Shown in pieces: positions 26,152 to 33,833 of a stretch of 64,000 bases of DNA. The translations under genes were made by a program, and so were the position numbers. Source of the DNA: Flammeovirga kamogawensis (GTDB lineage Bacteria > Bacteroidota > Bacteroidia > Cytophagales > Flammeovirgaceae); assembly GCF_018736065.1 (NCBI RefSeq), contig NZ_CP076128.1, forward strand, positions 496,001-560,000. Direction: 5' to 3'. Below the pieces are notes generated by a model that was given only the letters and a program-made list of their open reading frames with translations, was not told the origin of the DNA and made no database searches. Within the stretch, counting starts at the first letter, position 1; every line of letters begins with the position of its first letter.

Positions 26152-26601
26152 TTACATTTCACAGTTATTGTATTTTATAACTTTGTGCAAACTTTTTGTA
26201 GCATCTTCTTCATCTAAATAAAATGAATAGGAGTTAAGTAATATACCTTCAGTATTCTCAAGTTTTAGAGAATGACTTCCACTTTTAAATTCTTTCTTTA
26301 ACTCGAAAACAGTTTTACCTTCTGATAGTTTTTGTATCACAGTATGACTGAGTCCATAAGATGATGTAATATGAAGAGTGATTAAGCTGTTTTCATTACA
26401 AACATCACTTAGAGGGTCTACAGAAATTACTAACGTATTAAAAGTGTGAGAAGCAATTTCTGATTCCGATTCATCATCATTAGCATAACCTTGTACAGAA
26501 GGGGTGTTGATTACAGGAGATATTCCTTCATCAGTTGCACAAGAAAATACAGAAAGAGTTAGTGTAAGTAGGCATACGATTTTAAGAATAGCAGTTTTCA
26601 T
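26152..26601 (-). CDS. Small lipoprotein, paralogue of the next gene
   Basis: With the ATG at 26601 the product has 149 residues and a clean lipoprotein signal (lipobox VFSC, Cys21); a longer ATG start at 26640 would add 13 residues ahead of the signal. The mature part is acidic with beta-rich character. It aligns with the product of 26705-27136 at two places: D-x-x-S-D-x-C near the middle (PLSDVC here, PSSDDC there) and the terminal YNNC. The two shared cysteines could form a disulfide outside the cell. Family unknown to me. It is the last gene of a likely three-gene minus-strand group headed by a LytTR regulator. Confidence 0.7.
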   Translation of the reverse strand: MKTAILKIVCLLTLTLSVFSCATDEGISPVINTPSVQGYANDDESESEIASHTFNTLVISVDPLSDVCNENSLITLHITSSYGLSHTVIQKLSEGKTVFELKKEFKSGSHSLKLENTEGILLNSYSFYLDEEDATKSLHKVIKYNNCEM

Positions 26602-26704
26602 CTTTAACGATTTAATGGTTGACATATATTCAAAACTCATTAAACACTATGTTAATATGAATTTTACTTGGTGAAATGCTTATTTGTAATGGTATAATGT
26701 GAAT

Positions 26705-27136
26705 TTAGTCTGCACAATTATTATAAAAGACAGTGTTATCTACGTTGTTTTTGTTGTCAAAATCTAACTCTACTCTTGATGTTGAAAGTAACTGTTTGTT
26801 GATTTTAAAACTTAAAAAGTAAACATTTTCATTATCCAACTGAGTAATTGAAACAACTCCTTTTCCTGAAGGGCTTAAAGTGGAGTGAATAGTTGAAATA
26901 AAGACCTTGTCTTTATTTAAAATAGCAATTTCTATAAATTCACTAGAGTTACTACAATCGTCAGATGAAGGCTCAAAGTTCACATCAACTGTTTTGATTT
27001 GATTTTGACCATCTTTATTATTTTGAGGAGACACATAGTTAGATACAGTCAAAGATTGAGAAGGAGAGATTGTTTCATCTTGAGTTGAGCATGATAATAA
27101 ACTCAATAATAGTAAAATTGAAATAAAATAGTTCAT
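26705..27136 (-). CDS. Small lipoprotein, paralogue of the previous gene
   Basis: A 143-residue lipoprotein with lipobox LLSC and acylated Cys16. The mature part is acidic and Ser/Asn-rich at the start, then a beta-strand-rich domain with PSSDDCSNS and the terminal FYNNCAD, matching its neighbour's pattern. No known domain is recognised. It sits 78 bases after the LytTR regulator and 103 bases before the other lipoprotein, so the three may be one transcription unit or lightly spaced neighbours. It may be a surface sensor or an adhesion-related factor, but nothing in the sequence proves this. Confidence 0.7.
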   Translation of the reverse strand: MNYFISILLLLSLLSCSTQDETISPSQSLTVSNYVSPQNNKDGQNQIKTVDVNFEPSSDDCSNSSEFIEIAILNKDKVFISTIHSTLSPSGKGVVSITQLDNENVYFLSFKINKQLLSTSRVELDFDNKNNVDNTVFYNNCAD

Positions 27137-27214
27137 TGTTTTTATTTGTATGTTAGCGTTAAGTATTAGTCAATTGACTAACACAGAATAGGATACCAGT
27201 AAAGTAGGATGTAA

Positions 27215-27937
27215 TTAGATAAGTTGACCTTGTGTAAAAGAATTGATAACTTCTTTTTTAAGGTTTCTACTAATTGTAAAAAGATTATCATTAATAACAA
27301 CAGAATTACCTTCTATTGCTTTAACATAATTGATATTAATAATAAATGATTTTTGAATGCGAATAAAGAGATCATTTGGCAGCCTCAGATGTATATCTTT
27401 TAGCTTCATTAGTGTGATGTATTGTCTTTCTTCAGTAACAATATTGATGTAGTTGTTCTGCGATTCAATAAATTGAATATCTGAAATGAGAATTTTATTA
27501 ATCCTATTTTCAGATCTCACAAAAATACATTTTTCAACAGTTAATGACTCCTGAATTTGATTCGCTTTAATCTTAACTTTCGCCTTGATTGCGGTCTTAT
27601 AAAACCTTTCGAAAAGAGTTGGTTTTAACAAGTAATCTAAAGCATCCAGTTCATAAGTATCAACAGCTTTTTCTTTATAGTCTGATAGAAAAACTACTTG
27701 AATAGAATCTTTTAAAGATTTAACCCATTCTACACCATTAATTTGATCAAAATCGGTACACACAAAGAGCAATTCAATGTTGTTATTCTCTAAAAATTGA
27801 TCTGCAATTAGTGGAGAATTAAACACTGCAACAAGGTTTAGATAAGGTATTTGATCTATATAGCTTATCAAAACCTCTTGAAAGAGATTATCAGGGTCTA
27901 TTATGACACATGTAATAGACGATGAGATATTTTTCAT
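27215..27937 (-). CDS. LytTR-type response regulator with atypical receiver
   Basis: A 240-residue protein. Residues about 8-125 form a CheY-like receiver, and about 135-235 a LytTR DNA-binding domain (IFVRSENRINKILISDIQFI; RIQKSFIININYVKAI). In the receiver the phospho-acceptor position is Cys60 instead of Asp (LLFVCTDFDQINGVEW), and the acidic pair near the N-terminus reads IIDPD, so the second Asp is lost. The Lys of LDYLLKP and the Ser of FLSDY remain. Phosphorylation by a histidine kinase is therefore unlikely, and none is encoded nearby. It may act as a constitutive, ligand- or redox-controlled regulator, plausibly of the two lipoprotein genes downstream. Confidence 0.88.
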   Translation of the reverse strand: MKNISSSITCVIIDPDNLFQEVLISYIDQIPYLNLVAVFNSPLIADQFLENNNIELLFVCTDFDQINGVEWVKSLKDSIQVVFLSDYKEKAVDTYELDALDYLLKPTLFERFYKTAIKAKVKIKANQIQESLTVEKCIFVRSENRINKILISDIQFIESQNNYINIVTEERQYITLMKLKDIHLRLPNDLFIRIQKSFIININYVKAIEGNSVVINDNLFTISRNLKKEVINSFTQGQLI

Positions 27938-28039
27938 AATAATTAGTTTCTAAAAAAGCATAGATACCTGATTAATGATCGCTCTGCTTATTTTAAATGG
28001 TAATTTGATTAGTAAAAAACTAACCTTATAGCAACTGTG

Positions 28040-28181
28040 ATAGTAAAATAGATAATTGATATAAAACTAAATCTTGTATTTAAAAGAAGAGCCTCTTATT
28101 AACCAATTATTTAGTAAAGAATAATCTGAAGTTGATTTCTGAAATTCGTTGTTTGTTCTTAAATTTTAAATAGTAAAATAG
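28040..28181. repeat. Spaced direct repeat ATAGTAAAATAG
   Basis: Identical 12-mers at 28040-28051 and 28170-28181, 130 bp apart, lie 100-240 bases upstream of the LytTR gene start. LytTR proteins bind paired direct repeats, but those are usually about one or two turns apart, so the link is weak. Confidence 0.3.
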
Positions 28182-28230
28182 TCAATAATACTGTTTAAAA
28201 CTTTAGCTGTTAATACCTCAAAAATACATT

Positions 28231-28260
28231 ACCAATAATAAAAATAGCAGTATTATTGGT
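28231..28260. promoter_or_regulatory. Inverted repeat ACCAATAATA ... TATTATTGGT
   Basis: Perfect 10-bp arms (28231-28240 and 28251-28260) are separated by 10 bases. It could be an operator or a weak transcript-end hairpin; the T-run on the minus strand is interrupted. Confidence 0.4.
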
Positions 28261-28343
28261 GAAAATGATTCAAACTTTTGTAAGAAGAGAGAATTTGATG
28301 GTAAAGTGAAGGTAATTACATAAATGCAATTACCTTTTTATTT

Positions 28344-29261
28344 TTATGATTTTCCAGCCAATAGATATAAAGCTGCCATTCTTGTAGCAACACCATTTTC
28401 CACCTGATCAAGGATGATGGCATTTTCTGCATCGGCAACATCAGAAGTTATTTCTACACCACGGTTAATAGGACCAGGGTGCATAACCACAATTTCTTTA
28501 TCAAGTGATTCAAGAATTTCTTTATTTAAACCGAAATTTTGAGAATATTCTCTTACAGAAGGGAAGTTCTTAACCAATTGACGTTCCATTTGAATACGTA
28601 ACATATTCGCAACATCACACCATTGTAAAGCTTTTTTAAGGTCGTGTTCAACAATAACTCCAAGATCTTTGATGTATTTTGGAATTAAGGTATGAGGGCC
28701 ACATACCATCACTTCTGCACCTAACTTTTGGAGTGCAAAAATATTAGACAAGGCAACTCTTGAATGTAAAATATCACCTACGATTACAACTTTTTTTCCT
28801 TCAACTTCTCCTAATTTTTCACGGATAGAGTAAGAGTCTAAAATTGCTTGAGTAGGATGTTCATGTGTTCCATCGCCAGCATTTAAAATTGTAGCATCAA
28901 TATGTTTTGCTAAAAAATGAGGAGCTCCAGGACTAGAATGACGCATTACTATCATATCAACTTTCATTGATAAAATATTATTTACAGTATCTAATAAAGT
29001 TTCTCCTTTTTTTACAGAACTACCACTAGATGAGAAATTAATCACATCTGCCGATAATCTTTTTTCTGCTAGCTCAAAAGAAAGTTTAGTTCTTGTTGAG
29101 TTTTCAAAAAATACATTGGCAATGGTAATATCACGCAATGAAGGTACTTTTTTAATAGGACGATTAATTACTTCTTTAAACTGATCTGCAGTTTGAAAGA
29201 TGAGTTCAAGGTCTTCCCTTGTAAGATCTTTAATCCCTAGAAGGTGCTTTGTACTTAACAT
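28344..29261 (-). CDS. pyrB: Aspartate carbamoyltransferase, catalytic subunit
   Basis: A 305-residue cytosolic enzyme that joins carbamoyl phosphate and aspartate, the first committed step of pyrimidine synthesis. The carbamoyl-phosphate-binding motif FENSTRTKLSFE places STRT at 55-58. SSVKKGETLLDT gives the second-site lysine, and HPGPINRGVEI near 265-275 is the C-terminal aspartate-domain signature. Length and start fit the family. There is no pyrI nearby, so it is probably unregulated by a regulatory chain; control is likely through the adjacent pyrR and a hairpin terminator in the 60-base gap between the two genes. Confidence 0.97.
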   Translation of the reverse strand: MLSTKHLLGIKDLTREDLELIFQTADQFKEVINRPIKKVPSLRDITIANVFFENSTRTKLSFELAEKRLSADVINFSSSGSSVKKGETLLDTVNNILSMKVDMIVMRHSSPGAPHFLAKHIDATILNAGDGTHEHPTQAILDSYSIREKLGEVEGKKVVIVGDILHSRVALSNIFALQKLGAEVMVCGPHTLIPKYIKDLGVIVEHDLKKALQWCDVANMLRIQMERQLVKNFPSVREYSQNFGLNKEILESLDKEIVVMHPGPINRGVEITSDVADAENAIILDQVENGVATRMAALYLLAGKS

Positions 29262-29290
29262 TATGTATTATTCGATCAGGAATTTTTGTA

Positions 29291-29314
29291 TAAAAAAACG
29301 GCAATAAAGCCGTT
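29291..29314 (-). terminator. Intrinsic terminator/attenuator between pyrR and pyrB
   Basis: On the minus strand AACGGC and GCCGTT (29309-29314 with 29297-29302) form a 6-bp GC-rich stem with a 6-nt loop, followed by a run of seven T. It lies after the pyrR stop and about 30 bases before the pyrB start, where transcription attenuation would act. Confidence 0.7.
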
Positions 29315-29321
29315 AAAATAA

Positions 29322-29861
29322 TTATTGATTAATAAGCCAAAGAGTGTCCTCTTCGTGACCCTCTTCTTTCCATTCTGCAGTAATATATTGCGATTGAATA
29401 GAATTAACAACCTTACCTACATATGTAGGTTCGATTGGGAGGTCTCGGCTATATTTTCTGTCTACTAAACAAAGGAGTTCCACTTTTGAAGGACGACCAA
29501 AGGCCATCATAGCATCTAAAGCTGAACGGATAGATCTTCCAGTAAAGACAACATCATCAATTAAAATAACATTCATATCTTCTATTAAGAAGGGGATGTC
29601 TGTTTTACTAGGAGTAAGTATATTATCTCCTCTTCTAAAATCGTCTCTGTGGAATGTAATATCTAATTGGCCAACAGGAACAGTAATATTAGACAGTTCA
29701 AAAATTCGTTGTCTAATTCTATCAGAAAGAATAATCCCTCCTTGTTGTAAACCAATTATAACAGTATTAGAGAAGTCACCATGATTTTCGATCAATTGTT
29801 GACTTAACCTACTGATTGTAATGTCAAGTAATTGACTATGTAAAATACTTACTTTTGCCAT
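29322..29861 (-). CDS. pyrR: PyrR bifunctional regulator / uracil phosphoribosyltransferase
   Basis: A 179-residue type I PRTase-fold protein, the usual PyrR length. The PRPP-binding loop VILIDDVVFTGRS is at 98-110 and the LQQGGIILSDRIR segment at 38-50. DITFHRDD and the RKYSRDLPIEPTYVGK ending match PyrR closely. In Firmicutes PyrR binds pyr mRNA when UMP is high and causes premature termination, and it also has weak uracil phosphoribosyltransferase activity. In this operon pyrR precedes pyrB by 60 bases with a terminator between, so the same kind of control is plausible, though not shown for this group. Confidence 0.95.
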   Translation of the reverse strand: MAKVSILHSQLLDITISRLSQQLIENHGDFSNTVIIGLQQGGIILSDRIRQRIFELSNITVPVGQLDITFHRDDFRRGDNILTPSKTDIPFLIEDMNVILIDDVVFTGRSIRSALDAMMAFGRPSKVELLCLVDRKYSRDLPIEPTYVGKVVNSIQSQYITAEWKEEGHEEDTLWLINQ

Positions 29862-29918
29862 TATATAATATAGAATTTAGCAAGGGTTACATTACCCTCT
29901 TTATTCCAATATACAAGT

Positions 29919-30434
29919 TTACGAATTTTCTTTTAAATTGGAATAAAAACCTTTCATTTTGATAAGATCATTTAACGAATTACAATGTCTGAATAAATGG
30001 TGCTTTTCATCAATATGAAGGTCTTTTAAGGTGTCAAAGTCAATAAATGACATATTATCAATGGTTTGTTTACCATTTTCCATTTCTGGATCTATCCCTG
30101 TAATTAACTGACCAGCTTTTCTTTCGACTAAAAAAAATAATTCTATTCCATGTAGTGGCAAATCGAAAAACTCATGTGTAAACATAAATTCTTTGATAGT
30201 AATTTCGAGCCCTGTTTCTTCTAAGAATTCTCTTTTTAAAGCATCTTCAACAGATTCACCGTATTCTAAACCGCCACCTGGAGGAGCATAAAAAATACCT
30301 CTCTTGCCAATAGATAGATGTTTTGCTATTAGAATAGAATCATTTTCTACTAAAAGCCCACAAACTCTAACTCTAAGTCGATGACCAAATGTTTTTTCAA
30401 CTTCAGATTTACTAGCGATCTTTTTACTTTCCAT
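29919..30434 (-). CDS. Nudix hydrolase
   Basis: A 171-residue protein. The Nudix box spans about 54-76, GGLEYGESVEDALKREFLEE, with the catalytic REFLEE core intact, and follows a beta strand GIFYAPPG. The start VRVCGLLVENDSILIAKH is typical of MutT/ADP-ribose-type enzymes. These cleave nucleoside diphosphates linked to another moiety and use Mg2+; the substrate here cannot be decided. It lies 57 bases upstream of pyrR on the same strand without a visible terminator, so it may be the first gene of a Nudix-pyrR-pyrB unit. Confidence 0.9.
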   Translation of the reverse strand: MESKKIASKSEVEKTFGHRLRVRVCGLLVENDSILIAKHLSIGKRGIFYAPPGGGLEYGESVEDALKREFLEETGLEITIKEFMFTHEFFDLPLHGIELFFLVERKAGQLITGIDPEMENGKQTIDNMSFIDFDTLKDLHIDEKHHLFRHCNSLNDLIKMKGFYSNLKENS

Positions 30435-30457
30435 GTGAATTAATTTTCGTCAAAAGT

Positions 30458-30490
30458 AAAAAAAAGGGATAACATTTCTGCTATCCCTTT
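30458..30490 (-). terminator. Intrinsic terminator of the transglutaminase-like gene
   Basis: Stem AAAGGGATA/TATCCCTTT with a 10-nt loop (30482-30490 with 30463-30471) is followed by T8 on the minus strand, directly after the stop codon at 30508. Confidence 0.85.
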
Positions 30491-30507
30491 CAATTAGTTA
30501 CATTTCT

Positions 30508-31701
30508 TTAGATCGACTTAAATAAAGTGAGGTCAATTGGTGAATCCTCAGCAATAATATCTTTAGAAACAGGTAAGCCATTTTCTGCTTGGTAAGTAAC
30601 AGTATATTTCTTTCCTTTTTCTAAATAGAATTGTAAAATATCATTCATATCTTTTGTAGGTCCGGCTGTAGTGCCATTATCTATCACTTTATTTTTAATA
30701 GATAAAGTTACTTGAGAAGCGACCCTGTTATCACCAATTAGTGTACATTGCTTATTTTTAAACATTTTTACACGTACAGGAATTTTACCATCTAGTTTAG
30801 CTAACTTTTTTTGTTCATCGTTCCAAAGTCCTAAATACCTATCTGTTACGTTATGAGCATGAACATATTTAATGTCAAAATCCCATACTAAAGGGAATGC
30901 ATACTCTGCAGGTTTCCAAGATGAAGCATAAATCCAATTTTCTGGTTTTGTTTCATCAGCAGCTCCAGCATCTGGTAAAAACCATCCTTTATCTAATCCC
31001 GAAGGGTAGTATTCCGTGAATTTCCATTGTCCGTTTACATAAACCTCATTCCAGTTATGGTTACCTTCTTTTAAAGTCCATTTTGGTGTGCCAGCTAGTC
31101 TAGATGGAATGCCAACAGCTCTAAAAGCATCAGCTAGTAATACCGATAAACCTGAACAAGATGCTAAACCTTGATCAATAGATTCGTAAGGAGATTGGTC
31201 TGGTTTTTCTCTTTCTGTTGAATATTTAACTGCTACAACATCAATAATTGTATCATTTAAGATTTTAATTGCTTCCTCTATGGTTTTACAATTTCCTACA
31301 ATAGGAGCAAAACGGTTATAAAAATCTTGTCTCCAATCATCACGGCGTTCATTCATTAAAGCGTAAGGAAGAACATCATTATAAAAAATAGAATCGGGTA
31401 TTGTTTTACCCCAAGGAAATTCTTCTTTTGCTTTGTATGCTAGCTCAACATTTTCTGTTAAGTATTTAGACGATAAGGTTTGTAAATCTCTTTCAGGCAT
31501 ATAAGCTACTAGAAAAGCCATTCCGTTTTTATGCTCTAATGGAGTTGTTTCAAGTGCTTTAGTAATTTCTGTTTTATTAGTACCTGCTTTAACAAGTGCT
31601 TGATCTAATAAAAGATGGTATTCACTATTAATGCCATCGTACTTTTCTGAACATCCAAAAAATAGAAGCAAGCTTAATAATGGTAGAATAATTCGTTTCA
31701 T
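30508..31701 (-). CDS. Transglutaminase-like lipoprotein
   Basis: A 397-residue lipoprotein with lipobox FFGC and acylated Cys17. The transglutaminase/protease-like core lies at about 130-235: Cys182 in LASCSGLSVLLADAFR is the nucleophile, His215 in NHNWNEVYVNGQWKF follows, and an acidic residue near 230 completes the triad (Glu230 where Asp is common). The N-terminal 120 residues are helical. After about 240 a beta-rich domain follows that reads like a carboxypeptidase-regulatory or Ig-like module (VRVKMFKNKQCTLIGDN). It likely acts on peptides or cell-wall material at the outer membrane or periplasm. Monocistronic. Confidence 0.85.
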   Translation of the reverse strand: MKRIILPLLSLLLFFGCSEKYDGINSEYHLLLDQALVKAGTNKTEITKALETTPLEHKNGMAFLVAYMPERDLQTLSSKYLTENVELAYKAKEEFPWGKTIPDSIFYNDVLPYALMNERRDDWRQDFYNRFAPIVGNCKTIEEAIKILNDTIIDVVAVKYSTEREKPDQSPYESIDQGLASCSGLSVLLADAFRAVGIPSRLAGTPKWTLKEGNHNWNEVYVNGQWKFTEYYPSGLDKGWFLPDAGAADETKPENWIYASSWKPAEYAFPLVWDFDIKYVHAHNVTDRYLGLWNDEQKKLAKLDGKIPVRVKMFKNKQCTLIGDNRVASQVTLSIKNKVIDNGTTAGPTKDMNDILQFYLEKGKKYTVTYQAENGLPVSKDIIAEDSPIDLTLFKSI

Positions 31702-31837
31702 ACTTTGTTGATTAGTAGGTTCATTTATTGATTCACAATTTAATCAAGAAAGTAAAATACTGCATGTATTTGCGTGTTATTACTTATTAATAAGTGTTTA
31801 CGGTCAAACGGTAGTATAAAGCCGACATAAATGGGCG

Positions 31838-33727
31838 TTAATTTTCAATTTGATTACATTCTTCACAATATATTTTTTTGAGATATGGATGCCCTAATAA
31901 TTGAAATGTAATACCATCATTATTCATTGAATTAAAAAAGTTACAAAAACGTAGCCTATTTTTACTGATTGCTTTATATATGATCTCTTTATAACTATCC
32001 TTTTTGAAGTAATCAGGGTTTATTATTGTAAGGTTTAAATAATAAAATAATAGTTCTTCAGATGCAGAATTATTGACCGCGGCTGAACTTATTAAGTCAA
32101 TAGCATATTGCTTATTAGAATAATTAATGTAAAATTTTGAAAGTCTAATTAATTCATCTTCAGATATATTGTAGCTATTAAATAACTTTTTGATCTTTTT
32201 TATGCAATCATTTTTTTCGGTGTAGTTAAGCTCTTTTTGTGCTTTAATAGTTTTTACGATAAGGTAATTAAATTGAAATTTATCAAGGTCGATTTTATTT
32301 GCCCCATTATTTTTTAGGTAATTAAGGTTAGTTATTATTTCAGACTCTAGGTCTTCTTCTGTATAGAACCATAACTTGATTAGAATAACCGTTTGATTAA
32401 ATTTGAGTGTAAAGTTATTTGGTAATAATGTCAACATTTCTTTAATACTGTTTCTCACATTAAATAATTGGTTGTCGTTCTCATCAAAATCATAAACGAT
32501 TTGATTATTAAGAATAGAAATGTATTCTGGTTTTTTAGGAACAGTCAATTTTTCTAGAATGTCATCTTTATTTGAAGTGTATTTTACTCTTTCTTGGATA
32601 ATACTTTGTAAAAATAAAGCTCTATCAAGGTCATTATGTTGTATAGACTGACCAAACATTTCTACTAATTGAGAAGACGATGTATTTTTAAATTCAGTTA
32701 TTAATTTTAAAGAAACACTTATTTCACCTTTCCTGTGTTTATCTAGAATTGGAGATAGATTTTCTAGAATATTTTTTTCTTTTAATTTATCTCTAATTTC
32801 ATCTCTAGATAAATTGATAAAATAACTATAATCTGTTCCTTTAATATCTTTAAAAAAATCACTCCAATTTTCTTCTTGTTCGATACTTACAGTAACGTTT
32901 TTAGACATGTAACTTGCTAAGTTAGTAATAATATTTTCGGCTCTTAAATATTGAAGGGAAGTGTTTTTTTCTTGATTTCCTTCTACTGATGAGTACGCTT
33001 TTATATGAATATTAGTAATATTATGATTAGTTAATTGAAGTGCATTATGTAAACTATCAAGTTCATCTTGATTAAATAAAACTTCATCTTTTTTAAAGTA
33101 AACAGTTTTTTTAAGGTTTTTTGATAATGTACCAGAAGTGTACCCTTTTATATTTTTGGGGTGATCAACCTTTAAAGGAATCTTAAAAAGAGAAAGGTAG
33201 TTTTGATCTATATAATATGTAGTATGATAGTCTACTAAATAGTTTTTCTTAATTAGCCAAAAATTGATTTCGACATCATCAATAGTATATTTTCTAGGGA
33301 GACGTCCAATAGGAATTTTTAAGTACCCAATATTATTTCTTGTATAAGTATTTTGAATCTCTTCTTTGTATATTATTTTATATATTTCTCCATAAAAATT
33401 ATCATCATTAAGAGGATAGGCGTTATTTAAACGGGAACAAGAAAATTGATTTTTCTTAATAATATCAATTGCTAAACCATCATTTTTATTACTAAAATAT
33501 TTGTCAAAATACCTGTAATCTGTAAGTAAAACTGAGATTTCCCTTGTAATCAGATCCAAATGGATAGAAAGTCTTACTTCTCTTGGTTTAGTTTTGTCAA
33601 ACTCATTGTATTGCTTAATAAATTTCTTTGGCTTTTTCTCATTGACAGCTTTAAGTTTATCTTTTTGAGCAAAAGTGTAAAGAGGTAAACAAATGAATAG
33701 AAGGAAGTATAGCGTTTTAGTTTTCAT
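31838..33727 (-). CDS. Large exported protein with an OmpA-like segment
   Basis: A 629-residue protein with a signal peptide ending ...LPLYTFAQ at about 21. Residues 30-200 are beta-rich and unrecognised. Residues about 208-285 contain KKDEVLFNQDELDSLHNAL and AYSSVEGNQEKNTSLQYLRAE, which follow the OmpA-like peptidoglycan-binding fold (yASxEGxxxxNxxLSxxRA), although the Asp that usually contacts diaminopimelate is not evident. The C-terminal 250 residues are helical, TPR-like, with no clear repeat, and end with CEEC. The protein is probably periplasmic or outer-membrane-associated. Function unknown. Monocistronic, with AT-rich codon use heavier than its neighbours. Confidence 0.75.
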   Translation of the reverse strand: MKTKTLYFLLFICLPLYTFAQKDKLKAVNEKKPKKFIKQYNEFDKTKPREVRLSIHLDLITREISVLLTDYRYFDKYFSNKNDGLAIDIIKKNQFSCSRLNNAYPLNDDNFYGEIYKIIYKEEIQNTYTRNNIGYLKIPIGRLPRKYTIDDVEINFWLIKKNYLVDYHTTYYIDQNYLSLFKIPLKVDHPKNIKGYTSGTLSKNLKKTVYFKKDEVLFNQDELDSLHNALQLTNHNITNIHIKAYSSVEGNQEKNTSLQYLRAENIITNLASYMSKNVTVSIEQEENWSDFFKDIKGTDYSYFINLSRDEIRDKLKEKNILENLSPILDKHRKGEISVSLKLITEFKNTSSSQLVEMFGQSIQHNDLDRALFLQSIIQERVKYTSNKDDILEKLTVPKKPEYISILNNQIVYDFDENDNQLFNVRNSIKEMLTLLPNNFTLKFNQTVILIKLWFYTEEDLESEIITNLNYLKNNGANKIDLDKFQFNYLIVKTIKAQKELNYTEKNDCIKKIKKLFNSYNISEDELIRLSKFYINYSNKQYAIDLISSAAVNNSASEELLFYYLNLTIINPDYFKKDSYKEIIYKAISKNRLRFCNFFNSMNNDGITFQLLGHPYLKKIYCEECNQIEN

Positions 33728-33773
33728 GGTAAAAGAGCATTTAGTAACACATCAAGTTACTTATTCATCAGCA

Positions 33774-33809
33774 TAAAAAAAACGGATCCATCTTTCGATG
33801 AATCCGTTT
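33774..33809 (-). terminator. Intrinsic terminator of leuS
   Basis: Stem AAACGGAT/ATCCGTTT continues into CATC/GATG and is followed by T8 on the minus strand, 25 bases after the leuS stop codon. Confidence 0.88.
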
Positions 33810-33833
33810 ATAATTTTATAACAAAAGTTGTAA

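Larger units (their letters stand above)
27938..28343. other. 406-bp intergenic region upstream of the LytTR gene
   Basis: No gene is supported. It contains two identical 12-mers ATAGTAAAATAG at 28040-28051 and 28170-28181, an inverted repeat at 28231-28260, and a hairpin at 28309-28336 just after pyrB. These could be control sites of the LytTR gene. Confidence 0.5.

Noticed and set aside
28309-28336. Hairpin AAGGTAATT/AATTACCTT directly after pyrB
   Set aside because: On the pyrB strand no T-run follows; the T-run is on the plus strand where no gene ends, so it is not a supported terminator.
29883-29898. Possible attenuator hairpin AGGGT/ACCCT ahead of pyrR
   Set aside because: Only 5 bp with no T-run; the hairpin between pyrR and pyrB is a much better candidate.
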